A stretch of 64,000 bases of DNA from Rhodospirillaceae bacterium. Its GTDB lineage: Bacteria > Pseudomonadota > Alphaproteobacteria > Bin65. The number at the start of each line of letters is the position of its first letter. Positions within the stretch are counted from its first letter, which is position 1. The notes beneath the pieces are model-generated. The model was not told the origin of the DNA. It saw only the letters and a list, made by a program, of their open reading frames with translations, and did no database searches. Of the stretch, positions 52,272 to 62,478 are shown piece after piece. The stretch is taken from the NCBI GenBank assembly GCA_009840595.1, contig VXNK01000038.1:1-64000 (forward strand). The letters are read 5' to 3'. Both the position numbers and the translations under genes were made by a program.

Positions 52272-55200
52272 TCACTCCGCCGCCACGGCGACGGCGTCGG
52301 GCGCAGCGGCGCGCGGACGGAAGGTGCGGACGACCAGGGCCAGCAGCGACGGGATGATCAGCAGGGTCAGCACCGCCGACAGCGCCAGCCCGCCGAGCAC
52401 GACCGAACCGAGCCCGCGATAGAGTTCCGAGCCGGCGCCGGGGAACACGACCAGCGGCGCCATGCCGATTACGCTGGTCATGGTCGACATGAAGATCGGC
52501 CGCATCCGGTGGCGGGTCGCCACGAGGATGGCGCTCCGCGGTTCCATGCCGTGGTCGCGGGCCAGGCGGAGCGTCCCGTCGACCAGCAGGATCGCGTTGT
52601 TGACCACCGTGCCGATCAGGATGACGAAGCCGAGCAGCGTCAGCATGTCGAGCGGCTGGCGCACATATTCGTTGAGCAGCGCGAGGCCGAGGATGCCGCC
52701 GGCGGTCGCCAGGGGCACCGAGAAGATGATGATGAAGGGATAGAGGAAGCTTTCGAACAGGACGGCCATCACCAGATAGACGATGATGACCGCCATCAGG
52801 AGCTGCCAGACCATGGCGTTCCAGGTGCGTGTCAACTGGTCCGCCTCGCCCGACAGGCTGATCTTCACGCCCTCCGGCAAGCCCTGGTCTTCGAGCGCCG
52901 GGATCACCTTCTGGCGCAGGATGTCCATCGCGGCCTCGAGCGCGAGTTCCTTGGTGGGGCTGATTTCCAGCGTGACCGTCCGAGTACGCTCGGTATGGCG
53001 GATTTCGGTGGCGCCGGACGTCACTTCGACTCGTGCCAGCGAGCGTACCGGCACAATTTTGCCGGACGGCGTTACGACGGGAATGCTCTCGATCCCCTGC
53101 GTCGTCCGAATGCCCCGTTTCGGACCGGTCAGCATCAGGTCCGTGCGCCGGCCGCCGACGGTGACCTGGGCGACGCGCAGGCCGTCGTTGAACGCATCGA
53201 TGGTCGCGGCCAGGTCGCGCGCATGGACGCCGGCTTCGTCGAGCCGGGTCCGGTCCGGGGTCACCTTGACTTCCGGCGCGCCGAGGCTGAGGCCGGGCCG
53301 CGGCCGGATCTGTGTGCCGCCGCTGCGCGGCAGGAAGCGGTTGATCAGGAAGAAGGCCTGCTGGGCCACTTCGAGATTCCGCGCCAGATCCGGTCCCGAG
53401 ACATCGAAATTGATGATGCGGCCGCCGCCGATGCCCCGGCCGAACAGCGAAGGCTGGAAGGTCCGGCCGAAGGTGCCGGGCTCCTTGCGCAGGGTCCTCT
53501 GGATAATCGGAATCAGTTCGCCGGCGCGGTTCGGATCGGCCGCGGCGGCGCCAACCACCGTCAACGTGTTGCGCGCGACGAAGAAAAAGCGCGAAATCTG
53601 CGGTGGCCCCTCGGGCGTCCGGCTTTTCTCGTTCAGACCGAGCCAGACACCGAACCGTTCCGCCAGGGCGGCGACCCCCGACACGCGGCGCTGCACGACG
53701 GTGCCTTCGGGGGCGAGATAGGACCGCAGTTCCGCCTCCACGCTGCGCGCGATTTCGGTCACCGTGTCCAGATTGTAGCCCGGCGGCGGCAACGACAGGG
53801 CGATGACCAGGTTGCGGTTGCCGGTCGGCAGATATTCCAGCTTCGGCAGCAGCTTCCATGTCGCGAAGGCCGCCCCGCCGCACACCGTCGCGGCCACCAG
53901 AAAGGCCAGGATGCGGTAGGACACGACCAGTTCGGTGAACTTCAGGATGAGCCAGGCGAAGAGCCGGGCGAAATGATCGATCCCGGGCAGCGGCAGGCGG
54001 AACGGCGCGGGAGCCGGTGCCTGCCGCGTCTCGTCCGCCGGCGCCGCCGCCGGTCTGCGCCGGCGGCGCGATGATCGAGATGCTCGGCGGGTCGGCAGCA
54101 GCCAGTTGGCCAGCGCCGGGATCAGAGTGACGGCGACCAGCAGGGACAGGATGACCGAGACCGAGATGGCGACCGCGATATCGCGGAACAGCTGGCCGAC
54201 CTCCAGTTCCAGCACCAGAATCGGAATGAACACCATCACCGTGGTCAGCGCCGAGACCAGGATAGCGCCCCACACCTGGCTCGCCCCTTCGTAGGCGGCC
54301 TGCCGGATCGGTTTGCCCTGTTCCTTCAGGCGGTAGATGTTTTCCAGTACGACGATCGCGGCGTCGACGACCATGCCGACAGCAAAGGCGATGCCGGCGA
54401 GCGAGATGACGTTGATCGAACGGCCGAGCGCCGCCATGGCGACGAAGGAGCCGATGACCGACACCGGAATCGCCAGCGAGATCACCAGCGTCGCCCGGGG
54501 CGAGCGCAGGAAGAGCAGCAGGATCAACGCCGCCAGCACACCGCCGACCCAGATATTCTGCGTCACCAGCGCAATGGCGGAATGGATATAGTCGGTCTCG
54601 TCATAGACCTGGTCGGCGTGCAGGCCGGCCGGGTTCAGGACCGTCCGGTTGAGTTCCGCCACCTTCGTGCGGACCCGGCCCATCACTTCGATGACGTTGG
54701 CCCCGGTGTCGCGCAGGACGTTGAACACCAGAGCCGGATGGCCGCTGGCGCGGATGCTCGCCGTCGGGTCCTTGTAGCCGAACCGGACATCCGCGATATC
54801 GCCCAGGGTGACCCGGGCGACGCGTCCCGTCGCCTTGTCCTCGATCGTGCGGATGAGCACGCTCCGCGCCGCGCTCGTTGCGGTCAGTTCGCCTTCGAAG
54901 CGCACGACGTAGCGCCGCTTGCCCTCGTTCACCTCGCCGGCCGACAGCGCGATGTTGGCGCGTTGCAGGGCGGCGATGACCGCCGGAATGGTCAGGCCGT
55001 ATTTCGCCATCTCCGTCGGCTGTACGACGATACGCAATTCCTTCGCGCTGCCGCCGTAGAAATTGGTTCCGGAGACGCCCTCGAGACGCTCCATGCGTTC
55101 GATGACGAAATCCTCGATGAAATCGCCATAGGTATGGACCGGACGGCTGTTGCCCTTGAGCCGGGTGACGACGAACCAGGCGATGGGGTTGTCTTCCGAG

Positions 55201-55592
55201 CCCCGGGTCTGGATTTGCGGCCGTTGTGCCTCTTCCGGATAGCCGATGACCCGGTCGAGCCGGTTGGCGACCAGCAGGATGGCCCGGTCCATGTTCTGGC
55301 CGATCTGGAATTCGAGCGTGATTCGGGATCTTCCGGTCGACGCGGTCGAAACGACCCTCTCGACCCCCTCGACCCCCTTCAGGACTTCTTCCTGGCGGTT
55401 CAGGATTTCCCGCTCGATCTCGGCCGGGGCGGCGCCGGGCCACCGCGTCGTGATCGACAGGTTGGGCTTGCGGACGTCCGGCGTCAGCTGGATCGGAATC
55501 TGCTGCAGCGCCACGAAGCCGAACATGACGATCATCAGGACGCCGGCAATGACCGCAACCGGCCGTTCCAGCGCTATTCGGATCAGGTTCAC
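52272..55592 (-). CDS. RND efflux transporter permease (HAE1/AcrB family)
   Basis: A 1106-residue inner-membrane RND pump. Two halves of six helices each carry large periplasmic loops. The start 'MNLIRIALERPVAVIAGVLM' and 'PNLSITTRWPGAAPAEIERE' are typical. TM4 reads 'AVGMVVDAAIVVLENIYRL', keeping one of the two proton-relay aspartates of AcrB, the second being Ala. TM10 is 'ILIGTVVNNAILLVDGTLR'. Between the halves is a basic/Pro-rich cytoplasmic insert ('SSRRRRRPAAAPADETRQAP'). It works with the adaptor encoded 1 nt upstream; no outer-membrane channel gene is near. Substrates are unknown. It ends 'VAVAAE'. Confidence 0.92.
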   Translation of the reverse strand: MNLIRIALERPVAVIAGVLMIVMFGFVALQQIPIQLTPDVRKPNLSITTRWPGAAPAEIEREILNRQEEVLKGVEGVERVVSTASTGRSRITLEFQIGQNMDRAILLVANRLDRVIGYPEEAQRPQIQTRGSEDNPIAWFVVTRLKGNSRPVHTYGDFIEDFVIERMERLEGVSGTNFYGGSAKELRIVVQPTEMAKYGLTIPAVIAALQRANIALSAGEVNEGKRRYVVRFEGELTATSAARSVLIRTIEDKATGRVARVTLGDIADVRFGYKDPTASIRASGHPALVFNVLRDTGANVIEVMGRVRTKVAELNRTVLNPAGLHADQVYDETDYIHSAIALVTQNIWVGGVLAALILLLFLRSPRATLVISLAIPVSVIGSFVAMAALGRSINVISLAGIAFAVGMVVDAAIVVLENIYRLKEQGKPIRQAAYEGASQVWGAILVSALTTVMVFIPILVLELEVGQLFRDIAVAISVSVILSLLVAVTLIPALANWLLPTRRASRSSRRRRRPAAAPADETRQAPAPAPFRLPLPGIDHFARLFAWLILKFTELVVSYRILAFLVAATVCGGAAFATWKLLPKLEYLPTGNRNLVIALSLPPPGYNLDTVTEIARSVEAELRSYLAPEGTVVQRRVSGVAALAERFGVWLGLNEKSRTPEGPPQISRFFFVARNTLTVVGAAAADPNRAGELIPIIQRTLRKEPGTFGRTFQPSLFGRGIGGGRIINFDVSGPDLARNLEVAQQAFFLINRFLPRSGGTQIRPRPGLSLGAPEVKVTPDRTRLDEAGVHARDLAATIDAFNDGLRVAQVTVGGRRTDLMLTGPKRGIRTTQGIESIPVVTPSGKIVPVRSLARVEVTSGATEIRHTERTRTVTLEISPTKELALEAAMDILRQKVIPALEDQGLPEGVKISLSGEADQLTRTWNAMVWQLLMAVIIVYLVMAVLFESFLYPFIIIFSVPLATAGGILGLALLNEYVRQPLDMLTLLGFVILIGTVVNNAILLVDGTLRLARDHGMEPRSAILVATRHRMRPIFMSTMTSVIGMAPLVVFPGAGSELYRGLGSVVLGGLALSAVLTLLIIPSLLALVVRTFRPRAAAPDAVAVAAE

Positions 55593-55593
55593 G

Positions 55594-56967
55594 TCAGTTC
55601 GCCGGGGGGCGCTCTGCCGGGCTGCGGTTTCCGGGACGGGTATTGGCGGCAGTGCCCATCAGCGGGCGATGGCGCACCGGCTGGCCCGGCCGCAGCCGTT
55701 CGTTGCCGCGCACGACCGTGACGTCGCCCGGCGCCAGGCCGGCCAGGACGACGAACCGCGTGCCGATCGCCGCGCCCAGCTCTACCGTGCGCGGCACGGC
55801 GCGGCCGCCCTTGACCACGAAAACCAGCCGCCGGTCGCCGCGATTGACGATCGCATCCTTGTGGACCGAAACCGCGACGCGGGCAGCGCCGACCGGCACA
55901 TCGACGGTCAGCGACTGGTTGATGGACAGGCGCCCCTGCGGCGCGGCACCCAGCGGCAGGAAACGGACGGCCTGGGTGCGCGTCAGCGCATTCTGCATCG
56001 GCAGCACGGTCCGCACCCGCGCCTGGCGAGGCACGCCGCCGTCGCGCAGCCGGAAAGTAACGATCGTGCCGGGCCGCAGGCCGCGCAGGCGGTCGGCCGG
56101 CACATCGGCCTCGACTTCCACTTCGGTGTCGTTGAGCAGTTCGACGACCGCCGCGCCGTCTTTCAGGTAGGCGCCCAGTTCGGTCGCCTTGCGCACCACG
56201 ACGCCGTCGTAGGGGGCGGTCACGATCGCTCCTTCGATCGCCAGCCGGACAAGCCGGACATTGGCCCGGGCGCGGGCGACGCGATGCACCGCCGTGTCGT
56301 AGCGCGACCGGGCGAAGGCGGCGGACCGGTTGGTGCGCAATGCCTCGAACCGTTTGAGTTCCTGCTCGGCGAGCTTCAGTTCCGCCGATTCGTAGGCCAG
56401 ACGCGCTTCCGTTGAAGAAGTGTCCTGACGCGCCAGGACCTGGCCGCGTTTCACGCGGTCGCCGATCGCGACATCGATCGCGACGACCGAGCCGGAAACC
56501 CGGGCCGCGACTACGCCCTTGCGGGTTGCGACGATCCGTCCGATCACCGGTTCGGTCTGGGTCAGCGGGCCCTTGAGGACCCGGTCGACGCCGACGAACA
56601 TCGGCGGCCGGCCCCCGGCGCCGCCGGGACGCCCCTGCCGGCCCGGGCCGGAGCCCCCGCCGGCGCGGCGGCGCTTGTCCTGCCGGTCCGGACTGCCGGG
56701 TTTACCGCCCCGGTTTGCGCCCCAACCCGGTTTGGTTCCGCCGGGCGCATCGCCCCGCGGCCGGCCCTTTTGCCAATCCCGCTTCCCGTTCCGCTGCCAG
56801 TCCTGCTTCTGGGACTGCTTCTGGGCCTGCTTTTGAGCCTGGGGACCGGTACTGGCTTCGGCGGCGCCGGCTTCGGGCGCCGCAGCGGCAAGGCAAAGCA
56901 GCGCCGCCGCTCCCGCGAGCAGCGGACGCGCCGCACCGGACCAGCGCGTTCTCGATGCCGAACTCAA
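55594..56967 (-). CDS. RND efflux periplasmic adaptor (membrane fusion protein)
   Basis: A 457-residue adaptor if translated from the TTG at 56967. A signal peptide ('ARPLLAGAAALLCLAAAAPE') leads to a disordered region of about 85 residues, with Gln/Lys ('QAQKQAQKQSQKQDW') then Gly/Arg-rich segments, before the usual adaptor folds: lipoyl-like 'VVAARVSGSVVAIDVAIGDR', a short coiled-coil hairpin, and the beta-barrel 'IVTAPYDGVVVRKATELGAY'. No ATG or GTG start lies in a better place; the track's ATG at 57174 would run into the neighbouring promoter and the divergent gene. A 7-codon ORF (ATG at 56988) ends in TGA overlapping the TTG, possibly coupling translation. Partner: RND permease, 1 nt downstream. 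Confidence 0.82.
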   Translation of the reverse strand: MSSASRTRWSGAARPLLAGAAALLCLAAAAPEAGAAEASTGPQAQKQAQKQSQKQDWQRNGKRDWQKGRPRGDAPGGTKPGWGANRGGKPGSPDRQDKRRRAGGGSGPGRQGRPGGAGGRPPMFVGVDRVLKGPLTQTEPVIGRIVATRKGVVAARVSGSVVAIDVAIGDRVKRGQVLARQDTSSTEARLAYESAELKLAEQELKRFEALRTNRSAAFARSRYDTAVHRVARARANVRLVRLAIEGAIVTAPYDGVVVRKATELGAYLKDGAAVVELLNDTEVEVEADVPADRLRGLRPGTIVTFRLRDGGVPRQARVRTVLPMQNALTRTQAVRFLPLGAAPQGRLSINQSLTVDVPVGAARVAVSVHKDAIVNRGDRRLVFVVKGGRAVPRTVELGAAIGTRFVVLAGLAPGDVTVVRGNERLRPGQPVRHRPLMGTAANTRPGNRSPAERPPAN

Positions 56968-57160
56968 GGCTCGGTTCCGTTCTCCATCCCCGGGCGCCGA
57001 CCGGACGGTCTTAAGGCCTTGGCGGCGCCCCGACCCCGCATGATATGGTGACAAATTGCAATCGATCCACAGGAATCTTTCCGTAACCGGCGGTGCGGGG
57101 CGCAGATCCGCAACGTGCAGAACCGCCGGCGCCGGGCAGTTCCGATATTTCCGAGGGCGC

Positions 57161-58108
57161 GTGACCACAGCCATATACGCCCATCCGGCCTGTCTGGATC
57201 ACCGGCCCGGCCGGCATCACCCGGAGCGGCCGTCGCGCATCGCCGCCGTGCTCGACGGGCTGAAGGACGCCGGCATCGCCGGCCTGAAGCGGCGCGAAGC
57301 GCCGGAAATCGATCCCGCGCTGCTGCAGCTGGTGCATCCGGGCGCGCTTATCGACCATGTGCTTGCGCCGATGAGAGACGACGAACGCCGCTGGATCGAC
57401 GGCGACACGACGATGAGCGCCGGCTCGGCCCAGGCCGCCCTGCGCGCCGCGGGCGCCGTCTGTGCCGCGGTCGATGCAGTGATGGCCGGCGATATCGATA
57501 ATGCCTTCTGCGCCGTGCGGCCGCCGGGCCATCATGCCGAGCCGGGACGGGCCATGGGCTTCTGCCTGTTCAACAATGTCGCCGTCGGCGCGCTCCATGC
57601 CCGCGAGAAACACGGGATTGGCCGCGTGGCCGTAATCGATTTCGACGTGCATCACGGTAATGGAACGCAGGCCGCGTTCGAATCCGACGGCGACCTGTTC
57701 TATGCGTCGACCCATCAGTGGCCGCTCTATCCCGGCACCGGGGCGGCCGGGGAAACCGGCGTCGGCAATATCTGCAACGTCCCGCTGGCGGCAGGCAGCG
57801 GTTCCGCCGAGTTCCGGCAGGCCATGACGGAGGCCGTCCTGCCGGCGCTGGAAGCGTTCCGGCCGGACCTGATCCTGCTCAGCGCCGGTTTCGACGCCCA
57901 CGAGGACGACCCGCTGGCCGGGCTGAAATTCCGCACGGAAGACTATGGCTGGGTCACGGCGCGGCTCGTCGAGATGGCGGCGGGCCTGTGCGACGGCCGT
58001 CTGGTCTCGGCGCTGGAGGGCGGCTACGACCTGCAGGCGCTGGGCGAAAGCGTTGCTGCTCATGTGGATGCGCTCACCGGCGCGCCGGCCGGCGCCGAAC
58101 CTGCCTGA
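57161..58108 (+). CDS. Histone deacetylase-like amidohydrolase (acetylpolyamine/AcuC-type)
   Basis: A 315-residue arginase-deacetylase-fold protein. The zinc/charge-relay motifs are present: 'CAVRPPGHHAEPGRAMGFC', 'VIDFDVHHGNGTQ', 'FYASTHQWPLYPGTG', 'LILLSAGFDAHEDDPLAGL' and 'SALEGGYDLQALGES'. Bacterial members deacetylate polyamines, acetyl-lysines or small amides with Zn2+. The GTG at 57161 follows 'gaggg' and matches homologues; the longer track ORF includes the divergent promoter region. It is divergent from the RND adaptor and is followed, 69 nt later on the same strand, by xseB. A deacetylase upstream of xseB-ispA-dxs is common in alphaproteobacteria. Confidence 0.92.
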   Translation: MTTAIYAHPACLDHRPGRHHPERPSRIAAVLDGLKDAGIAGLKRREAPEIDPALLQLVHPGALIDHVLAPMRDDERRWIDGDTTMSAGSAQAALRAAGAVCAAVDAVMAGDIDNAFCAVRPPGHHAEPGRAMGFCLFNNVAVGALHAREKHGIGRVAVIDFDVHHGNGTQAAFESDGDLFYASTHQWPLYPGTGAAGETGVGNICNVPLAAGSGSAEFRQAMTEAVLPALEAFRPDLILLSAGFDAHEDDPLAGLKFRTEDYGWVTARLVEMAAGLCDGRLVSALEGGYDLQALGESVAAHVDALTGAPAGAEPA

Positions 58109-58219
58109 ACCCGCCTGCTTTTTCATTCGGTACAGTTTGTCGCAGTTTTGATTGCGCGCGGCCGGGGAATGTGAATAATGACTCAAACCGGAACATTGCA
58201 GAATCAAGCGGAGCCTTCC

Positions 58220-58468
58220 ATGTCCGACGTTCGGGCCGCGGACATCACCGCTCTCAGCTTCGAAGAGGCGCTTGCCGAACTGGAGAAGATCGTGCGCGAT
58301 CTGGAGACCGGGCAGGCGAAACTCGACGATGCGATTGCCGCTTACGAGCGGGGGGCGGCGCTGAAGCGGCATTGCGAGGCCAAGCTGCGCGATGCCCAGG
58401 CCAAGGTCGACCGGATCGTGACCGGGCCGGACGGGCAGAACCGGCTGGAACCCGCGGAACTGGATTGA
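58220..58468 (+). CDS. xseB: Exodeoxyribonuclease VII small subunit
   Basis: An 82-residue XseB, a short helical-hairpin protein that joins XseA to form exonuclease VII, which degrades single-stranded DNA. 'LSFEEALAELEKIVRDLETG' and 'LDDAIAAYERGAALKRHCEA' are diagnostic. I prefer the ATG at 58220 (MSDVRAAD) behind 'gcggagcc', which gives the usual length; an upstream ATG at 58178 adds 14 residues and also has a G-rich site before it. Its stop is 30 nt before the GTG start chosen for ispA, and overlaps an alternative TTG start for that gene. The large subunit gene is not in this window. Confidence 0.93.
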   Translation: MSDVRAADITALSFEEALAELEKIVRDLETGQAKLDDAIAAYERGAALKRHCEAKLRDAQAKVDRIVTGPDGQNRLEPAELD

Positions 58469-58497
58469 CCTCCGTAGAATTGCGCCCCGGAAAAGCC

Positions 58498-59400
58498 GTG
58501 TCCGACGAACCCCGCCTGAGAACGGCGATGACCGAAGTCGCCGACCGGATCGAAGAGACCCTGGCCGCCCTGCTGCCGCGGGGCGACGGGCCGGAAACGC
58601 GCGTGTTCGAGGCGATGGCCTATGCCAGCCTGGACGGCGGCAAGCGGCTGCGGCCCTTCCTGACGGTCCAGACGGCCCGGCTGTTCGACGTGCCGGACAG
58701 CCGCAGCCTGCGCGCCGGCGCGGCAATCGAGCTCGTCCACTGCTATTCCCTGGTCCATGACGACCTGCCGGCGATGGACGACGACGACCTGCGCCGGGGC
58801 CGGCCCTCCAACCATGTCGCCTTCGACGAAGCGACCGCGATCCTGGCCGGCGACGCCCTCCAGACCCTGGCCTTCGAAGTGCTCGCCGATCCGGCGACCC
58901 ACCCCGACGGCGAGGTGCGGGCCGGCTTGGTTGCGGCGCTGGCGGCGGCCGCCGGCGCCCGGGGCATGGTCGGCGGCCAGATGTTCGATATTGCCGCCGA
59001 GACGGACGGTGCCGGCTTCACCCTGGAACAGATCGTCCGTTTGCAGCGCCTGAAGACCGGTCGCCTGTTCGACGTATCCTGCCAGGCCGGGGCGATCCTG
59101 GGCGGGGCGAACGAAGCGGAGCGCTCGGCGCTGGCGGCGTATACCGAAGACCTCGGGCTCGCGTTCCAGATCGCCGACGACATTCTGGACGAAACCGGCA
59201 ATGCGGCCGAAGTCGGCAAGAAGGTCGGCAAGGACGCCAGCGCCGGAAAGGCCACCTTCATTTCGATTCTCGGCCTCGACGCCGCGCGCGAACGGGCCAA
59301 TTTGCTTGCATTACAGGCTGTTAAGGTGCTGGAATGCTTCGGAGCGCGCGCCGATCTCCTGCGGGAAGCGGCGCATTTCGCCGTAGGCCGACGCACCTGA
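58498..59400 (+). CDS. ispA: Farnesyl (geranyl) diphosphate synthase
   Basis: A 300-residue trans-isoprenyl diphosphate synthase that builds FPP from IPP and DMAPP. The first Asp-rich motif is in '[20 protein letters not shown]' and the second in '[14 protein letters not shown]'; 'GGKRLRPFL' holds the basic residues for IPP. I place the start at a GTG (58498, '[11 protein letters not shown]'); a TTG at 58465, overlapping the xseB stop, is the main alternative. The 560-residue track ORF fuses shadow sequence to it. It sits between xseB and dxs, the usual alphaproteobacterial order, linking isoprenoid precursor supply to chain elongation for quinones. Confidence 0.94.
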   Translation: MSDEPRLRTAMTEVADRIEETLAALLPRGDGPETRVFEAMAYASLDGGKRLRPFLTVQTARLFDVPDSRSLRAGAAIELVHCYSLVHDDLPAMDDDDLRRGRPSNHVAFDEATAILAGDALQTLAFEVLADPATHPDGEVRAGLVAALAAAAGARGMVGGQMFDIAAETDGAGFTLEQIVRLQRLKTGRLFDVSCQAGAILGGANEAERSALAAYTEDLGLAFQIADDILDETGNAAEVGKKVGKDASAGKATFISILGLDAARERANLLALQAVKVLECFGARADLLREAAHFAVGRRT

Positions 59401-59435
59401 ACCGGGATCTTTCAAGCGACGCGAGGCGGTTCGAC

Positions 59436-61364
59436 ATGTCCAGGAAAAGCAAGACGCCCTTGCTCGACAAGGTCAAGTCTCCGGCCGACCTGCGCAAGCT
59501 CGATGTCAAGGAGCTGCGCCAGTTCGCCGACGAGTTGCGGGCCGAAACGGTCGATGCCGTGTCGGTCACCGGCGGGCATCTCGGCGCCGGCCTCGGCGTC
59601 GTCGAGCTGACCACGGCGATCCACTATCTGTTCGATACGCCCGACGACATCCTGATCTGGGATGTCGGCCATCAGTGCTACCCTCACAAGATCCTCACCG
59701 AACGGCGCGACCGCATCCGCACGATCCGCCAGGGCGGCGGCCTCTACGGCTTCACCAAGCGTTCGGAAAGCGTCTACGACCCGTTCGGCGCCGCGCACAG
59801 CTCGACCTCCATTTCCGCCGGACTCGGTTTTGCCGTGTCGGGCGAGCTTCAGAAGAAAGAGGGCCGCAACGTCATCGCCGTGATCGGCGACGGTGCCATG
59901 AGTGCGGGCATGGCGTACGAAGCGATGAACAACGCGGCGGTCACGGGCGCGCGCCTGATCGTCGTCCTGAACGACAACGACATGTCGATCGCGCCGCCGG
60001 TGGGCGGGCTTTCGGCCTATCTCAGCCGGCTGATTTCCTCGCGCAGCTTCCGGTCGGTCCGGCAACTCACTATGATGCTGGCCGAGAAGTTCCCGCGCCA
60101 GATCGAGCGTGCGGCCCAGCGGGCGGAGGAATATGCCCGCGGCCTGCTGACCGGCGGCACCCTGTTCGAGGAGTTGGGCCTCTACTATGTCGGCCCGATC
60201 GACGGGCACAATCTGGACCACCTGATTCCCGTCCTGAAAAACGTCCGGGACGATCCGCAAGGCGGCCCGATCCTGGTCCACTGCGTCACCAAGAAGGGCA
60301 AGGGCTACGAGCCCGCCGAGAGTTCCGCAGACCGGTATCACGGCGTCGGCAAGTTCGACGTCGTCACCGGCGAGCTCTACAAGCCGCCGTCGAACGCGCC
60401 GAGCTACACCAAGGTCTTCGCCAACGCCCTGATCAAGGAGGCGGAGAAGGACGACAAGATCGTGGCGATCACGGCAGCCATGCCGTCGGGCACCGGGGTC
60501 GACCTGTTCGGCAAGGCGTTCCCGGAACGCACCTTCGACGTCGGCATCGCCGAGCAGCATGCCGTGACCTTCGCCGGCGGCCTCGCCGCCGACGGCATGA
60601 AGCCGTTCTGCGCGATCTATTCCACCTTCCTCCAGCGCGGCTACGACCAGGTCGTCCACGACGTGGCGATCCAGAAATTGCCGGTGCGTTTCGCCATGGA
60701 CCGGGCCGGCCAGGTCGGCGCCGACGGCCAGACCCATGCCGGCTCCTTCGACATCGCCTATCTCGGCTGCCTGCCCGGCTTCGTGCTGATGGCCTGTTCG
60801 GACGAGGCCGACCTGGTCCACATGGTGGCGACCGCCGTGGCGATCGACGACCGGCCCTGCGGCTTTCGCTATCCGCGCGGCGAGGGCATCGGCGTGGACA
60901 TGCCGGAGCAAGGCGTGCCCCTGGAGATCGGCAAGGGCCGGATCGTACGCGAAGGCAATGCGGTCGCCATCCTGTCCTACGGCCAGCGTCTGCCGGATTC
61001 GCTGACGGCGGCGGACGAGCTGGCGGCGCGCGGGTGGAGCACCACGGTGGCCGACGCGCGCTTCGCCAAGCCGCTCGACGAAGACCTGATCCGGCGCCTC
61101 GCCCGCGAACACGAACTGCTCATCACCGTCGAGGAGGGTTCGGTCGGCGGGTTCGGCAGCTTCGTCGGCCAGTTCATGAGCCATGACGGCCTGCTCGACC
61201 GCGGCACGCTGAAATTCCGGCCGATGGTCCAGGCCGACCGCTTTTTCGACCAGGACAAGCCGGAGAAGCAGGTCGAAGCCGCCGGCCTCAGCGCGCGCGA
61301 CATCGTCCGTACGGCGCTAACAGCGCTGGGTGCGGACGCCGGGGACGTCGAACTCTCGGCCTGA
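59436..61364 (+). CDS. dxs: 1-deoxy-D-xylulose-5-phosphate synthase
   Basis: A 642-residue thiamine-diphosphate transketolase-like enzyme condensing pyruvate and glyceraldehyde-3-phosphate, the entry step of the non-mevalonate pathway. '[14 protein letters not shown]', '[13 protein letters not shown]', the TPP/Mg motif '[20 protein letters not shown]' and '[17 protein letters not shown]' are present. The ATG at 59436 ([13 protein letters not shown]) matches homologues; the track ORF begins inside ispA. 35 nt separate it from ispA. After its stop are three near-copies of the 8-mer 'gtccggcc'. In many relatives a tlyA gene follows; here an ABC importer does. Confidence 0.96.
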   Translation: MSRKSKTPLLDKVKSPADLRKLDVKELRQFADELRAETVDAVSVTGGHLGAGLGVVELTTAIHYLFDTPDDILIWDVGHQCYPHKILTERRDRIRTIRQGGGLYGFTKRSESVYDPFGAAHSSTSISAGLGFAVSGELQKKEGRNVIAVIGDGAMSAGMAYEAMNNAAVTGARLIVVLNDNDMSIAPPVGGLSAYLSRLISSRSFRSVRQLTMMLAEKFPRQIERAAQRAEEYARGLLTGGTLFEELGLYYVGPIDGHNLDHLIPVLKNVRDDPQGGPILVHCVTKKGKGYEPAESSADRYHGVGKFDVVTGELYKPPSNAPSYTKVFANALIKEAEKDDKIVAITAAMPSGTGVDLFGKAFPERTFDVGIAEQHAVTFAGGLAADGMKPFCAIYSTFLQRGYDQVVHDVAIQKLPVRFAMDRAGQVGADGQTHAGSFDIAYLGCLPGFVLMACSDEADLVHMVATAVAIDDRPCGFRYPRGEGIGVDMPEQGVPLEIGKGRIVREGNAVAILSYGQRLPDSLTAADELAARGWSTTVADARFAKPLDEDLIRRLAREHELLITVEEGSVGGFGSFVGQFMSHDGLLDRGTLKFRPMVQADRFFDQDKPEKQVEAAGLSARDIVRTALTALGADAGDVELSA

Positions 61365-61380
61365 CCGGAGCAGTTTAATC

Positions 61381-61403
61381 GTCCGGCCGTCCGGCCGTCC
61401 GGA
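61381..61403 (+). repeat. Short tandem repeat after dxs, possible terminator element
   Basis: The 8-mer 'gtccggcc' occurs twice and then as 'gtccgga'. The stretch is nearly self-complementary and could form a hairpin, but there is no T-run after it. It separates dxs from the ABC importer genes. Confidence 0.35.
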
Positions 61404-61488
61404 CCGCTGTAATCCGGATGCGACGGATCGGCGGCACGATTGCCAATACAAAAGTAAGGGTTTGAACTCTGTTTTGAGGGGCGAAGTC

Positions 61489-62472
61489 ATGAAGCGAACC
61501 ATTCCAATCATCGCGTCGGCGGTTGTTGCCGCCGCCCTTGCCGGTGCCGCGCAGGCCGCGTCCGGCAATCTTGTCGTCTACACCAGCCAGCCGGCGAAAG
61601 ACGCGCAGCAGACCGTGGACGCCTTCACGAAAAAGAATCCGCAGGTGAAGGTCTCGTGGATCCGCCAGGGTACGACCAAGATGATGGCGAAAGTGCGCGC
61701 CGAAATCGCCGCCGGCAGCCTGAAGGCGGATGTCCTCCTGATCGCCGACATGGTGACGATGGAGGGCCTCAAGCAGGAAGGCCGCCTGCTGGCCCACACG
61801 GGCGCGAAATTGGACGGCTACGATCCGGCGCTCTACGACAAGGACCGGACCTATTTCAGCACCAAGCTGATTACGACCGGCATCATCTACAACACCGCCG
61901 GCAAGATGAAACCGGCCTCCTGGGCCGACCTGCTGAAGCCGGCGGCCAAGGGCCAGATCGCCATGCCGAGCCCGCTGACCTCGGGCGCCGCGACCATCCA
62001 CATGCAGGCGATCAAGAACAACGCCGCGCTGGGCTGGAGCTTCTACAAGGGCCTGGCGGCGCAGCAGGCGTCGGCGGCGGGCGGCAACGGCCGGACGCTG
62101 AAACGCGTCGCCAGCGGCGAGAAGCTCTACGGCATGATCGTCGACTTCATGGCGATCCGGGCCAAGGCCAAGGGTTCGCCGGTCGAGTTCGTGTTTCCCA
62201 AGGAAGGCGTCAGCATGGTCACGGAACCGGTCGCCATCATGAAATCGACGAAGAATGCCGAGGCCGCGAAAGCCTTTGTCGATTTCCTGCTCTCGAAGGA
62301 AGGCCAGCAGTTCGCCCAGCGGCAGGGCTATCTGCCGGCGCATTCCGAAGTGGCGGGGCCGAAGGGCTTCCCGCCGCGCGCCGGGATCAGGCTGATGACC
62401 TTCGACCCGGCCAAGGCGCTGGCCGACGTCAAAAACAGCCGGAAGGCATTCGCCGATCTGTTCGGGAAGTAG
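61489..62472 (+). CDS. ABC transporter substrate-binding protein, ferric/phosphonate type
   Basis: A 327-residue periplasmic binding protein (SBP type 1/6, AfuA-FbpA-like). A Sec signal peptide ('IIASAVVAAALAGAAQAASG') precedes 'NLVVYTSQPAKDAQQTVDAF'. Typical blocks follow: 'ADVLLIADMVTMEGLKQEGR', 'MPSPLTSGAATIHMQAI' and 'FVDFLLSKEGQQFAQRQGYL'. The Tyr-Tyr pair that binds Fe3+ in FbpA is not visible, so 2-aminoethylphosphonate, thiamine-like or other anionic ligands are as likely as iron. The ATG at 61489 follows 'ttgaggggcg'. The permease gene begins 6 nt after its stop. Confidence 0.88.
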   Translation: MKRTIPIIASAVVAAALAGAAQAASGNLVVYTSQPAKDAQQTVDAFTKKNPQVKVSWIRQGTTKMMAKVRAEIAAGSLKADVLLIADMVTMEGLKQEGRLLAHTGAKLDGYDPALYDKDRTYFSTKLITTGIIYNTAGKMKPASWADLLKPAAKGQIAMPSPLTSGAATIHMQAIKNNAALGWSFYKGLAAQQASAAGGNGRTLKRVASGEKLYGMIVDFMAIRAKAKGSPVEFVFPKEGVSMVTEPVAIMKSTKNAEAAKAFVDFLLSKEGQQFAQRQGYLPAHSEVAGPKGFPPRAGIRLMTFDPAKALADVKNSRKAFADLFGK

Positions 62473-62478
62473 GCCGGC

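Noticed and set aside
54330-54400. Loss of one of two TM4 aspartates in the RND permease
   Set aside because: Many HAE1-family pumps keep only one aspartate at this place, so it is not by itself evidence of altered coupling.
57718-58497. Extension of ispA to a 560-residue protein
   Set aside because: The added sequence overlaps the HDAC-like gene and xseB in other frames and has no homology; ispA starts at 58498 or 58465.
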